Positions 39,206 through 49,947 of a stretch of 64,000 nucleotides of DNA are shown here, in pieces; positions within the stretch are counted from its first letter, which is position 1; each line of letters opens with the position of its first letter. Both the position numbers and the translations under genes were made by a program. The DNA lies in NCBI GenBank assembly GCA_003402375.1, contig QFXJ01000045.1:62001-126000 (forward strand), read 5' to 3'. The notes under the pieces were generated by a model. The model saw nothing but the letters and a program-made list of their open reading frames with translations, was not told where the DNA came from and did not search any database. Origin of the DNA: Candidatus Nitrotoga sp. CP45 (GTDB lineage: Bacteria > Pseudomonadota > Gammaproteobacteria > Burkholderiales > Gallionellaceae).

Positions 39206-40345
39206 TTATTTGAAAAGCAAGCGGATGCTGTCCCAACCGCGTGAGAATACATTGGCAAGCGGCACAGGCTCCAGTACCACCAGCTTGTATTCGGCATATG
39301 GTTTGCCGCCCAGCGAAATTTTGATCATACCGACTTTTTGCCCACCAGAAAGTGGCGCAATAAGAGGTTGTTGTGTTTCCATGGTCGCCTTTAATTGTGC
39401 CATTTGTCCTGTAGGGATGGATAGAAACAGGTCACTACGGAACCCCACTTTGGCTTTGCTTTCAGTACCTTTCCACAGATGTAAGTTGGCTACAGGTTCG
39501 TTCTTCTTATATAGGCGCACTGCTTCAAAATTTTGGAAGCCGTAATTTAGCAGCTTCTGGCTTTCGGTAGCCCGTAAGTTGTCAGAGGCTGTGCCCAGCA
39601 CCACTGATATGAGCCGCCGTTGGTTGCGCTTGGCCGAAGCCACTAAACAGAAGCCTGCACTTTCAGTATGTCCTGTTTTCATTCCATCCACATAGGGATC
39701 CATCCACAATAAGCGGTTGCGGTTGGCTTGATTAATATTATTGTACTGATATTCGCGCAAGCTATAGATTGGATAGTGTTCGGGAAAGTCGCGCACTATG
39801 GCAGCGGCGAGTATCGCAGTGTCATATGCACTGGAATAGTGCTGTGGATGTGGCATTCCGGTGGCGTTGATGTAATGCGTGTTGCTCATGCCCAATCGTT
39901 GCGCTTCTTGGTTCATCAGTTTAGCAAAATTTTCCTCGCTGCCGGCTAGGGTGGTTGCTAATACGCGCGCTGCGTCGTTACCAGACTGTACGATGAGGCC
40001 ACGCAGTAATTCTGCAATCGTCACGGGTTTATTTTTGTCAAGAAACATGCGTGATTCCACGCCTTGGGCGCGCAGTGCTTCTGCTGAAGGGGTTATTGTC
40101 TGATCTAGCGAAAACTTGTTCAGTTTGAGGGAGCTGAAGGTTAGGTAGGCCGTCATCAGTTTGGTAATAGATGCTGGTTCGGTGCGTTCATTGCCGTTTT
40201 GGTCGACCAGAATCTGATTGCTGGTAAAGTCATATAACAGATAGGACTTGGCTGCCAGCACCGGAGCGGGGGGCAGGTTGGCTAACTGCGCTTGGGCAAG
40301 CAGAGGGGATAATAGGGCGATAAAAAGTAACAGCGAAAACTTCAT
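39206..40345 (-). CDS. dacC: D-alanyl-D-alanine carboxypeptidase (PBP5/6 type)
   Basis: A periplasmic penicillin-binding protein that trims pentapeptides. The 379-residue precursor has a signal peptide ending 'LLSPLLAQA', the catalytic 'SITKLMTAYL' (SxxK), 'SGNDAARVLA' (SxN), and 'DGMKTGHTESAGF' (KTG) motifs, plus a beta-rich C-terminal domain and a terminal amphipathic segment 'VFSRGWDSIRLLFK' for membrane attachment. ATG 40345 is taken as start; no strong ribosome-binding site. Heads the dacC-dat-DUF493-lipB-lipA unit. Confidence 0.94.
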   Translation of the reverse strand: MKFSLLLFIALLSPLLAQAQLANLPPAPVLAAKSYLLYDFTSNQILVDQNGNERTEPASITKLMTAYLTFSSLKLNKFSLDQTITPSAEALRAQGVESRMFLDKNKPVTIAELLRGLIVQSGNDAARVLATTLAGSEENFAKLMNQEAQRLGMSNTHYINATGMPHPQHYSSAYDTAILAAAIVRDFPEHYPIYSLREYQYNNINQANRNRLLWMDPYVDGMKTGHTESAGFCLVASAKRNQRRLISVVLGTASDNLRATESQKLLNYGFQNFEAVRLYKKNEPVANLHLWKGTESKAKVGFRSDLFLSIPTGQMAQLKATMETQQPLIAPLSGGQKVGMIKISLGGKPYAEYKLVVLEPVPLANVFSRGWDSIRLLFK

Positions 40346-40451
40346 ATTGAGGGCAGTAACCAAAACCGGTAATTATAGACGTGTGAGATTGGTTGGGCTA
40401 TGGGCCGACTTTAAGATTGCCCAAGCTAAATGTATCGGAAAATCGAACAGT

Positions 40452-41345
40452 TTATCCGTAGGCCGCCGCAGCTTGTTCTGCTTGCTCAGCTACTTGCACA
40501 CTGATTTCTTCAGACTTACTTGGATCAATTCCCAGAATTTCCCAATCTTCGTCGCTGATGTTGGTATCGACGTGTTCACTAATTCCAAAGGAAGCCAGTA
40601 ATTTTTCCGCCAAATTAATCATGTGTACTATTGGTTGTCCTGCTGCCGCCTCGACTGCATCCGGTGTATGGTGGTAGCGTAGTACGGCAATAATTTCATC
40701 CGGCAAATTCCAATGGCGCGCTAGCTCCGCACCTAATTCGTCGTGGCATATCCCTAGCATTTCCCGTTCTACACTCAGAACAGGACTGTCAGATTCCGCT
40801 GATAAGAGTGCATGCAGATCGTCGCTCCGTTTTGGATCCAGGAAAGCGAGCGCAAGATACCCTATATCGTGCAATATGCCAGCCAAAAAGACTTGGTCAT
40901 CTTTAGGGCGGATCTTTGCGGGCATGGCACGGGCGATGACAATCATGGCAAACGCGATGCCAAAGCTATGTAACCAAAGATCTTGTACCTTAAACTTACT
41001 CGTGGCTACTTTGGTTGATAAGGACATGATGGCGATGCTAATTGCAACCGATTTAACCCGGTTCATGCCGAGCAATATCGCAGCATCTTTTACTGAGGTT
41101 GATTTGCGTGTGGAGTTAATTATTGATGAATTAGACAGCCCGATAATTTTTGCTGAAATTTGCGGGTCTTGTTCGATCAGCATTAGCATTTCCCGTTCGT
41201 CTTCGTCAGTATTTATATGCAGTGCCAGTAGCTTTTGCGCAATGACTGGCATTGCGGGCAGCGCATCAATCTGTTTGACAGCCTGTCTAAGATCAATGTT
41301 TGGGTTGCTGGAAACTGCATCTGTACTGTTGGTCGACATGTTCAT
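40452..41345 (-). CDS. HDOD-domain signalling protein
   Basis: A 297-residue cytoplasmic protein with one HDOD domain (about residues 20-215): 'LPAMPVIAQKLLALHINTDE', 'IEQDPQISAKIIGLSNSS', 'GILHDIGYLALAFL' and 'RHWNLPDEIIAVLRYHH'. The HD-like pair 'HD' (in 'LHDIGY') is present. HDOD proteins act in stress or second-messenger signalling and usually lack catalysis. The C-terminus is acidic and Gln/Ala-rich ('VAEQAEQAAAAYG'). Single gene. Confidence 0.9.
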   Translation of the reverse strand: MNMSTNSTDAVSSNPNIDLRQAVKQIDALPAMPVIAQKLLALHINTDEDEREMLMLIEQDPQISAKIIGLSNSSIINSTRKSTSVKDAAILLGMNRVKSVAISIAIMSLSTKVATSKFKVQDLWLHSFGIAFAMIVIARAMPAKIRPKDDQVFLAGILHDIGYLALAFLDPKRSDDLHALLSAESDSPVLSVEREMLGICHDELGAELARHWNLPDEIIAVLRYHHTPDAVEAAAGQPIVHMINLAEKLLASFGISEHVDTNISDEDWEILGIDPSKSEEISVQVAEQAEQAAAAYG

Positions 41346-41403
41346 TTTTCGAATTGATCCTGTTTGACATTGTTAACATGTGAAATGCTTACGGCTAATA
41401 TTT

Positions 41404-41453
41404 TACCTAAATTGCTAACGTACTGATGCTTAATATTTCGCTAAATTTAGGTA
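41404..41453. promoter_or_regulatory. Ten-base inverted repeat upstream of the PCuAC gene
   Basis: TACCTAAATT (41404-41413) is repeated inverted as AATTTAGGTA (41444-41453), 30 bases apart, in the divergent region between the HDOD and copper-chaperone genes. It could be a pair of operator half-sites (three helical turns, looping) or a long-loop hairpin. The binding protein is unknown. Confidence 0.4.
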
Positions 41454-41557
41454 GGTGTCCTGTTTTTTAGATGCGATTGCAGGGAGTATGCTTGTTTTGT
41501 TTTGTGTAATTCATGTATCTTAGACGTCTGTACATTTTTTAAATTAAGGAGATTCAG

Positions 41558-42016
41558 ATGCGTTACGCAATTGCAATCGTCATGCTGTTTTGTGCGGCAC
41601 AAGCATGGGCAGAAAATGTGGTAGTGAGTGACGCATCAGCGCGCGCCACGGCGCCGGGACAAGAAAGTGCCGCGGTACGATTTTCCATCACCAGCAAGAA
41701 AGAAGCACGGCTAGTGGCGATTGTTAGCCCGGTTGCGGGTGCAGTCGAGATTCACGGCATGACGCATGATAACGGGGTTATGAAAATGCGTGCGATTGAA
41801 TTTTTGCCGCTACCGGCAGGCAAGATGGTTAAGCTGGGAACAAGTGGAAATCATGTGATGTTGCTTAACCTCAAGAATCCCCTTAAAGCAGGTGAGAGTG
41901 TGCCACTCACCATTACCGTAGAATTTTCTGACAAACGCAAAGAGAAGGTGAATGTAAGCGCCGAAGTTAAACCACTTGCTGCAAGCCGTGATGAGCACGA
42001 ACGTCATACCCATTAG
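41558..42016 (+). CDS. PCuAC-family periplasmic copper chaperone
   Basis: A 152-residue exported protein: signal peptide ending 'AAQAWAE', then the PCuAC domain with the copper ligands His and Met in 'VEIHGMTHDNGVMKMRAI' and 'GNHVMLLNL', matching the H-M...M...H-x-M pattern. Such proteins deliver Cu(I) to cytochrome oxidase in the periplasm. The C-terminus 'DEHERHTH' adds a His-rich metal site. AAGGAGA precedes the ATG. No oxidase genes are adjacent. Confidence 0.92.
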   Translation: MRYAIAIVMLFCAAQAWAENVVVSDASARATAPGQESAAVRFSITSKKEARLVAIVSPVAGAVEIHGMTHDNGVMKMRAIEFLPLPAGKMVKLGTSGNHVMLLNLKNPLKAGESVPLTITVEFSDKRKEKVNVSAEVKPLAASRDEHERHTH

Positions 42017-42037
42017 CATTTAATGATGCGTCACTAA

Positions 42038-43671
<1,634 letters not shown>

Positions 43672-43795
43672 AGCGGAACAACATGGCCGTCAAATCGGCA
43701 AGAGCGACTTTAAGTGAGATCCGATAGCACAGTGGTCTTAGCAATGGACTATCCTTCTCGAAAACGATTGGTATGCAAATAACGGGAGCTTCACC

Positions 43796-44911
43796 ATGAT
43801 ATTGATTCTTTCTTCCAATACCAACCAGCAAAGCGGAGACTACCAGCAACTGATTGCGTATCTCGCCGGGTTGATGGGTGTTCAGATGCGCGTGCATGTT
43901 GAGCGCGGTGCAGAGCAGGTATTAACCGAGATTTACCTAATCGGCAACACCAAATCGTTAGACATCAAGGAGATGCAAAGCTTGCCCTGTGTTGAGCGAG
44001 TGGTGCGCGTGTCGGAGGAATATCGTATCCTTGGGCAGCATAAAGACGACCCGCGTCCAACGTATTTCGACTATAACGGCGTGCGCTTTGGTCAGGACAC
44101 GCTCAACGTGTTTGCCGGACTTTGTGCGGTGGATAACGCCGAACATGTCGAGATCATGCTAAAAGCATTGCGCGATAATGGCCAGGTTTGTACGCGTATG
44201 GGCGCGTACAAACCGCGTACCAGTCCCTATGCTTTTCAGGGACATGGCAAGAATTGTTTGCCTTTTGTGTTCGACTTGGCGGGAAAGTACGGCATAAAGG
44301 TGATTGCGATGGAAATTACGCATGAGTCACATCTCGACGAAATTCGCGCCGCATTACAGCAGACCGGCAACCCCACAGGCGTGATGCTACAGATAGGCAC
44401 ACGCAATACACAGAATTTCGAGCTACTGAAAATCGTTGGGCGCCAGCAGGAATTCCCGGTGCTGCTCAAACGCGGTTTTGGTATCACGCTGGATGAATCA
44501 CTCAACGCCGCCGAATATCTGGCGTCTGAAGGCAATCGCAACGTGGTGTTCGGCTTGCGTGGTATGAAGACCAACATGGGCGATCCGCACCGCAACTTGG
44601 TGGACTTTGCGCATGTGCCGGTGGTCAAGCGCCTGACCCGGATGCCTGTGTGCATTGACCCATCGCATTCAGTGGGCACACGCAGTGCCGCGCCAGATGG
44701 CATTCTCGATTTGATGCATATCACCGCGCAGGGGGTGATGGCTGGTGCCAATATGGTGCTGGTAGATTTTCATCCAGTTCCCTTAAAGGCTTTGGTGGAT
44801 GGGCCACAGGCATTATTGCTGAAAGAATTGCCGCACTTCCTTGAGGACGTACAAATCGCTCGCGACGCGTATCTCAAGCGTGTGGTATTGGCGCAACGTT
44901 TTGTGCAGTGA
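43796..44911 (+). CDS. aroF: DAHP synthase, type I-beta
   Basis: Condenses PEP and erythrose 4-phosphate in the first step of aromatic amino-acid synthesis. The 371-residue protein has an N-terminal ferredoxin-like regulatory domain (residues 1-75) and the I-beta core with 'GAYKPRTSPYAFQGHGKNC' split, 'VMLQIGTRNTQNFELL', 'VLLKRGFGITLDE' and 'CIDPSHSVGTR'. The regulatory domain in relatives mediates feedback inhibition. Its TGA overlaps the GTG at 44908 of the next frame. Confidence 0.93.
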   Translation: MILILSSNTNQQSGDYQQLIAYLAGLMGVQMRVHVERGAEQVLTEIYLIGNTKSLDIKEMQSLPCVERVVRVSEEYRILGQHKDDPRPTYFDYNGVRFGQDTLNVFAGLCAVDNAEHVEIMLKALRDNGQVCTRMGAYKPRTSPYAFQGHGKNCLPFVFDLAGKYGIKVIAMEITHESHLDEIRAALQQTGNPTGVMLQIGTRNTQNFELLKIVGRQQEFPVLLKRGFGITLDESLNAAEYLASEGNRNVVFGLRGMKTNMGDPHRNLVDFAHVPVVKRLTRMPVCIDPSHSVGTRSAAPDGILDLMHITAQGVMAGANMVLVDFHPVPLKALVDGPQALLLKELPHFLEDVQIARDAYLKRVVLAQRFVQ

Positions 44912-44973
44912 ACGGAGGCTTTTCACTTCAGCCTGGTTCGCTCCCTTCGTTTCATTCTTCCCTCTTGCCGGAG

Positions 44974-45885
44974 ATGAGTGCGAGAAGCGAGTATGAAAGT
45001 AATTTTATTATTGTAAGGCGTGTCATTTTTTTCTGCCTGCTGCTGTTTTGCGCAACTTCACAGGCCACCACGCCATTTACAGTTATCGATGCCAGTGGCA
45101 CGCAAGTAGTATTTGCCACACCGCCGCAGCGCATTATCTCTTTAGCCCCCAATCTTACCGAACTGGCTTATGCCGCAGGCATGGGCAGCCATATGGTGGC
45201 GGTTACGGCATACAGTGACTATCCACAACAAGCCAAACAGCTGCCGCAAGTAGGCGATGTATTTCGTCTCGATTGGGAGCGTTTGGTCGCGTTAAAACCT
45301 GATTTGGTGCTTGCATGGGGCAGCAGCTTCTCATCGCGTGACCGCGCCACATTTGAAAAGCTGAAGTTGAAAGTGCTGGTACTGGAACCCCGCCGTCTTG
45401 ATGATATTCCCAAAGTATTACGCTTGCTGGGGCGCGTCGCCGGCATTGAGCCAGTAGCCGAAGCTGCTGCGCACGCCTTCGTGCAGCAGCTTGATGCCTT
45501 GCGCCAGCAATATGCCGGACATACTAAGGTACGCGCCTATTTTCAAATTGCCGCAGCACCGCTGCTTACGGTAAATGATGCACATATCATCAGTGACGTG
45601 CTGCGTTTGTGCGGTGCACAGAACGTATTTGCCGCTGTGCCCCTGTTGACTCCTGCTATTTCGAATGAGGCATTGGTAAAAGAAAATCCGCAGGTGATGC
45701 TGGCTGTTGCTGCCACGCAGGAACAGGAAGAAGAGGCGAAAAAAATATGGCGCGGGTTGCCGTTGATTGCTGTTCGGCAAGGCCGCATGGCTTTCATTCA
45801 CCCCGACCTGATCAGCCGCTCTACGCCGCGCATTCTGCTTGGTGCAAAACGAATATGCGAACAGATAGAGTCAGCTCGGCATTAA
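44974..45885 (+). CDS. BtuF-like periplasmic cobalamin/metal-chelate binding protein
   Basis: An exported ABC-type binding protein of about 303 residues: hydrophobic signal 'RRVIFFCLLLFCATSQA', then 'PPQRIISLAPNLTELAYAAG', 'AVTAYSDYPQQAKQLPQVGD', 'LKPDLVLAWGSSFSS', typical of the BtuF cobalamin/corrinoid group. The N-terminus is uncertain: ATG 44974 is chosen; GTG 44908 overlaps aroF and would add 22 residues. No permease or ATPase gene adjoins it. Confidence 0.85.
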   Translation: MSARSEYESNFIIVRRVIFFCLLLFCATSQATTPFTVIDASGTQVVFATPPQRIISLAPNLTELAYAAGMGSHMVAVTAYSDYPQQAKQLPQVGDVFRLDWERLVALKPDLVLAWGSSFSSRDRATFEKLKLKVLVLEPRRLDDIPKVLRLLGRVAGIEPVAEAAAHAFVQQLDALRQQYAGHTKVRAYFQIAAAPLLTVNDAHIISDVLRLCGAQNVFAAVPLLTPAISNEALVKENPQVMLAVAATQEQEEEAKKIWRGLPLIAVRQGRMAFIHPDLISRSTPRILLGAKRICEQIESARH

Positions 45886-45909
45886 GAGGTGAGCGATTGC
45901 GTCTGCTAA

Positions 45910-47289
45910 TTACGTTAATTTTTGGCGGGTAGTCACGATCATAGGGAAATTGACGGCTTCCCGGAATAACACCATCACATAAAACAAAAGCATGGGCACA
46001 ATATGTAATAAAGCGCGATTGATCGTAGTGTAGTCTTCCGCCCATGCTTGAGCATGGGTAAAAAAGAAAACTACCGCGAGAAACGAAATAGCGGAGAGCA
46101 GCAAAATAGTCATGCATCGAAAAGAGGGGGCAAGAAGCCGCGGAAACGACAAAACAAGCGCCGCCGCTACCAGATACCAGAGCAGGTGCCAGTTGTCCAT
46201 CACCATCATATTTTGCCAAAATGGCTGCCAATCCGCCGCGAAGCGCAGATGCACGTGATAGCCAAACAAATGAAAATCTTTTTCTCCAAGAACAAACAAA
46301 ACTGCCACACCTGCTGCTGCCAGCACGGACGTCCCCACTAACCCAGCACGCGGCATGAACACAATCAACAACGCGGGAAGAAAAGTCAGCGCCCATGCAA
46401 TGCCAGGTTGCTTGATCAAGATGCAGCCTAATCCAAACAGCAATGCCATGGCTCCCTGCCAGAAATCGCGCTTTCTAGTCCAGTGGAAAAAAGCCATAGC
46501 TGCCAAGCCGTAAAACGCCCCCATAAATAAATCCGCATATCCTGCCAAAGCCACATGAACATCCAAAATAGGAAGTGAAAGCAGGAAATAGGTAAACATC
46601 AGAGCAAACAAGGGTGATACCTGCCAATGCCTAGCCTGACCATAAAAAGCCAAGCCCAAGGCGACCGCGCATAGTAGCCAAGGCAAGTTCATCAGCGTAT
46701 CGTCCCATCTGCCCAGGCTGTAGCTCATCCATACTTGTATGAGCGGTATGGCAGGGGGATAGTGGGGGGCTGCATCAGTGTAAGCGCCTGCCAATTCGCC
46801 GCTAAGCCAAATGTCAGCGGGCACGAATTTCGCTAAGTGTCCAAGCTCATACCAAACCCGAGCCTTGGTTGCCCACTGTGACCAGGCATCCCAAGGAAAT
46901 AGCGGGCGCCACATAATTTCCAGTCCCAGTCCTGCCAGCCGAATTACGATAGCGGCCAACACGATGGCATACACGATTTTTCGCCACCCGGCCAAGCTGT
47001 GCCAATCTGCTCCGGGCCGCCTGATTCGCCAAGGTTCCTTACGGCCAAGCCAAGCACCAGCCACTGTCAATAATAAAAGTGTCAGTCCAATACTGAAGAA
47101 GCCAAGGCGGATATCCAGCGCATTCAGCAAACGCATCACAAGCGTGGTTAATAATATTCCGCCCAGATAGCCATACCCCAAGAGCGTCGGCCATGTGATA
47201 TCGGTGGTCCTGAGCCAAGGTGCACGCAACCACACTACCCCCAATAGCCAAGGCAGACACAAGCCAGCCACTAACGTAAACAATTCCAT
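45910..47289 (-). CDS. Multi-pass membrane protein, GT-C/GT39-like
   Basis: A 459-residue integral membrane protein with about a dozen hydrophobic segments. A periplasmic loop region with 'FPWDAWSQWATKARVWYE' and 'DAAPHYPPAIPLIQVWM' resembles the loop of membrane GT39/GT-C glycosyltransferases that use polyprenyl-phosphate sugars; the conserved acidic residues of that class are not certain here. It follows another membrane gene without a gap and ends the polysaccharide locus. I infer sugar transfer or polymer handling, not a proven activity. Confidence 0.65.
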   Translation of the reverse strand: MELFTLVAGLCLPWLLGVVWLRAPWLRTTDITWPTLLGYGYLGGILLTTLVMRLLNALDIRLGFFSIGLTLLLLTVAGAWLGRKEPWRIRRPGADWHSLAGWRKIVYAIVLAAIVIRLAGLGLEIMWRPLFPWDAWSQWATKARVWYELGHLAKFVPADIWLSGELAGAYTDAAPHYPPAIPLIQVWMSYSLGRWDDTLMNLPWLLCAVALGLAFYGQARHWQVSPLFALMFTYFLLSLPILDVHVALAGYADLFMGAFYGLAAMAFFHWTRKRDFWQGAMALLFGLGCILIKQPGIAWALTFLPALLIVFMPRAGLVGTSVLAAAGVAVLFVLGEKDFHLFGYHVHLRFAADWQPFWQNMMVMDNWHLLWYLVAAALVLSFPRLLAPSFRCMTILLLSAISFLAVVFFFTHAQAWAEDYTTINRALLHIVPMLLFYVMVLFREAVNFPMIVTTRQKLT

Positions 47290-48477
47290 TTAACGCACCT
47301 TGAACAAAGCATTGCCCTCAGCCAAGAACAGCAAGTCGACTTTTAGAGATTGGCCATCACCCCACATTAGCAATTGATGTGAAGGATCATATTTCACGCC
47401 TTTTTTTGCGAACAGGGCAATATAGTCACCGGTTTTGACCTGCGATGCCGAAGGCAGGTCATTACGGGCTAGAACATTATGAGGATATAAATGGTAAGCG
47501 CCTTTTCCCCGTGAGTAGGCGTCATCGGAAGAATAAAGGATGCGGCCAGTAGCAGGAGGCAACTTTGCTTTCACTTTCCTCATGAAGTCGAACAAGGCAC
47601 CATCTTCGGCAGCAAGATGTTTGCTTTCCCAGGTTTTACCGGCAAATTGCTGGTGCGTCAGCTCTAGTTGCTGAAACAAATTTGCCTGCCAACGGATATC
47701 CAATATGAACCAGCCGAGAAACACCATGCCCCATACCATGGCAATATTTAGGGGTATGACTTTTGTTATGGCCAAGATTAAATTCAAGGCCAGCGCCAGC
47801 AATAAAATTGCGGCGATGGCTAAAACAGGAGGGACGTTTTTGTCGATGGCATCTCCGTCTACAAAGTTGATCGAAGTTCCCAGCCATCGGTCAAGCGCAA
47901 ACCATTTTTTCACCATATTCGGTAGCGCTCCTGGCACAGACGCAGACTCAAGTGAAACACCATTTACCAAAATCGGCGCAGCCAGTGTTCCCTTAACAAT
48001 GATAGCCAGGTCTATAATTTGCCCGCGCCAATTTTCATCTTCCGCTATCTCCAATGGCTCCAGGGTGTTAGCTGCCCAAACAAGCGGACGCACAAAAACA
48101 CGATTATCCGCAGTGCGCCACAAAAACTCCATTTCGACGCTTGGTGTGGCGCCTGAAACAGTCCAGAGGACGGTGGAATAATTTTCTGCCTGAAACGTTG
48201 GCGGGGATAGTGACGCAACAGCAATACCCTGATCCGTTAGCGCTTTAATTACCAGTTTGTCTTGGTCGCTATAACCCTGGCCCTTGTTCATGGCTAGTGC
48301 CGCACCATTCCAGCTTAAAGGTTTGGCGCTGTTTATCCATTTTCCTGGCCAGCTATGTTGAAGGTAGACAAGCGACAAAATCAAAGCGCTCGCAAAAAAT
48401 AGCAGAGGTGCAGCTAGCCACTCCTGGCGCAGGATTTTTTTAGAGGGTACAGAGTGGGGTTCAAGTTGAATGGGCAT
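47290..48477 (-). CDS. Hypothetical membrane-anchored protein
   Basis: I do not recognise this 395-residue protein. It has an N-terminal membrane segment (about residues 22-42, 'WLAAPLLFFASALILSLVYL'), a long exposed beta-rich region (45-215), two further membrane segments (about 217-262), and a C-terminal domain (270-395) with 'GRILYSSDDAYSRGKGAYHL'. The layout suggests an envelope protein with a periplasmic domain. It lies base-to-base with the GT-C-like gene, so the two probably work together in the polysaccharide pathway. Confidence 0.6.
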   Translation of the reverse strand: MPIQLEPHSVPSKKILRQEWLAAPLLFFASALILSLVYLQHSWPGKWINSAKPLSWNGAALAMNKGQGYSDQDKLVIKALTDQGIAVASLSPPTFQAENYSTVLWTVSGATPSVEMEFLWRTADNRVFVRPLVWAANTLEPLEIAEDENWRGQIIDLAIIVKGTLAAPILVNGVSLESASVPGALPNMVKKWFALDRWLGTSINFVDGDAIDKNVPPVLAIAAILLLALALNLILAITKVIPLNIAMVWGMVFLGWFILDIRWQANLFQQLELTHQQFAGKTWESKHLAAEDGALFDFMRKVKAKLPPATGRILYSSDDAYSRGKGAYHLYPHNVLARNDLPSASQVKTGDYIALFAKKGVKYDPSHQLLMWGDGQSLKVDLLFLAEGNALFKVR

Positions 48478-48537
48478 ACCATAATATTTTCAATTAAAAA
48501 TGAAATAGCTGATTAAAATACACGCAGAAATTATTAC

Positions 48538-49947
48538 TTAATGCGCATTTCTGCCTGTGATCATCATAAAAACCGTCATAAAAATAATTCGCAGGTCGAA
48601 CCATAAAGACCAGTTGTTAATATAATACAGATCGTACTTTACTCGCATTTCCATTTTTTCAATCTCTCCTGTTTCACCTCTCCAGCCATTAACTTGTGCC
48701 CAACCAGTGATACCTGGTTTGACGTGATGTCGCAGCATGTAGGCATCGATTTGTTGCTGGTAAAATTTGTCATGCGCCACCGCATGTGGGCGGGGTCCCA
48801 CAATCGACATATCGCCCTTCAATACATTAAAAAACTGAGGTAATTCGTCCAGGCTTGAGCGTCGCAGAAAAGCGCCAAAGGTTGTAATGCGGTGATCGCC
48901 GGGTATTGCTTGAGGCACTTTTTCAGCCGGTTCGACATGATGCTTCATTGTGCGGAATTTCCAAACCCAGATGCGTTCACCGTGCAACCCGCCACGTAGT
49001 TGCCTGAAGAAAATGGGTCCCGGAGAACTGAGTTTGACCCCGATTATGATAAGTAACATGAGGGGGCTGGCTACCAGCAGAATTAATACCGCCAGAATTT
49101 TGTCCTCGACGGCTTTAACGATCCCCTGTATTCCAGATAAAGGGGATTCCATCAGATGGATGACTGGAAAGCCGGCTACCTCGCCGATGGAATGGTTGAG
49201 CAAATGAACTCCGTAAATGTCAGGAACGAAGGTGACTTGTACCGGTAAATGACTTAACTGCGCCACCAGCGATTTGACTTGCTTATCATGTTGTAATGGC
49301 AGGGCAATCCATACTTGATCAATACCAAGTTCCGCTACTTCTTGGGGAAGGCGATGCAGGCTACCAAGAACTGGAATGCCCTCGAACACTTGTTTTTGCA
49401 TCTGCGGATCATCATCATAAAAACTTACCACTTTCAAGCCTGTCCATGGTGAAGCGGCAAGGCGGTGCGCCACGTCTTGCCCAAGTTTTCCTGCGCCGGC
49501 GATAACGATAAAACGGAGATTAAAGCCACGGCGACGGAAAAAACGCAGTCCGATTCGCAACACTACTCTGAAGGCGACCAAAGAGACAAACCCTGCTATT
49601 GCCCATTGGCCAATCCATATACGGGAAAAGTAGGTGCTGGATTTTGTTGCAAACAGCACGATAATCAATCCAGCGCAAACCACGGTCCAGGCGGTTGCCA
49701 AAATCTGTATTTCAGCCCACAGACTGGCCCCCCGATGGGGGCGATATATATCGAAAAATGGAAACACTGCGAGGCAAAACAGAAACACACCGATTAGCGC
49801 AAAAACGTAATTTTCCGAAAAATCCCAAGACCTGAACCTGATCGCGTAAAGCATTATGCCGGTAGCTACCACCACAAAAGGATCCAGGAAACGCTGGATT
49901 AATTCAAGAATGCCAGCATTTTCTTTAAGCAAGCTACGCGAGGTCAT
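48538..49947 (-). CDS. Undecaprenyl-phosphate sugar-1-phosphate transferase (WcaJ type)
   Basis: Initiates repeat-unit or primer synthesis by placing a sugar-1-phosphate on undecaprenyl phosphate. The 469-residue protein has N-terminal membrane helices, a Rossmann-like domain ('FIVIAGAGKLGQDVAHRLA'), one more helix and the catalytic C-terminal domain with 'VWKFRTMKHH', 'SLDELPQFFNVLKGDMSIVG', 'RPHAVAHD' and 'KPGITGWAQVNGWRGETG'. Glucose-1-phosphate is the usual substrate of this subgroup. The ATG overlaps the upstream glycosyltransferase stop (ATGA). Confidence 0.93.
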   Translation of the reverse strand: MTSRSLLKENAGILELIQRFLDPFVVVATGIMLYAIRFRSWDFSENYVFALIGVFLFCLAVFPFFDIYRPHRGASLWAEIQILATAWTVVCAGLIIVLFATKSSTYFSRIWIGQWAIAGFVSLVAFRVVLRIGLRFFRRRGFNLRFIVIAGAGKLGQDVAHRLAASPWTGLKVVSFYDDDPQMQKQVFEGIPVLGSLHRLPQEVAELGIDQVWIALPLQHDKQVKSLVAQLSHLPVQVTFVPDIYGVHLLNHSIGEVAGFPVIHLMESPLSGIQGIVKAVEDKILAVLILLVASPLMLLIIIGVKLSSPGPIFFRQLRGGLHGERIWVWKFRTMKHHVEPAEKVPQAIPGDHRITTFGAFLRRSSLDELPQFFNVLKGDMSIVGPRPHAVAHDKFYQQQIDAYMLRHHVKPGITGWAQVNGWRGETGEIEKMEMRVKYDLYYINNWSLWFDLRIIFMTVFMMITGRNAH

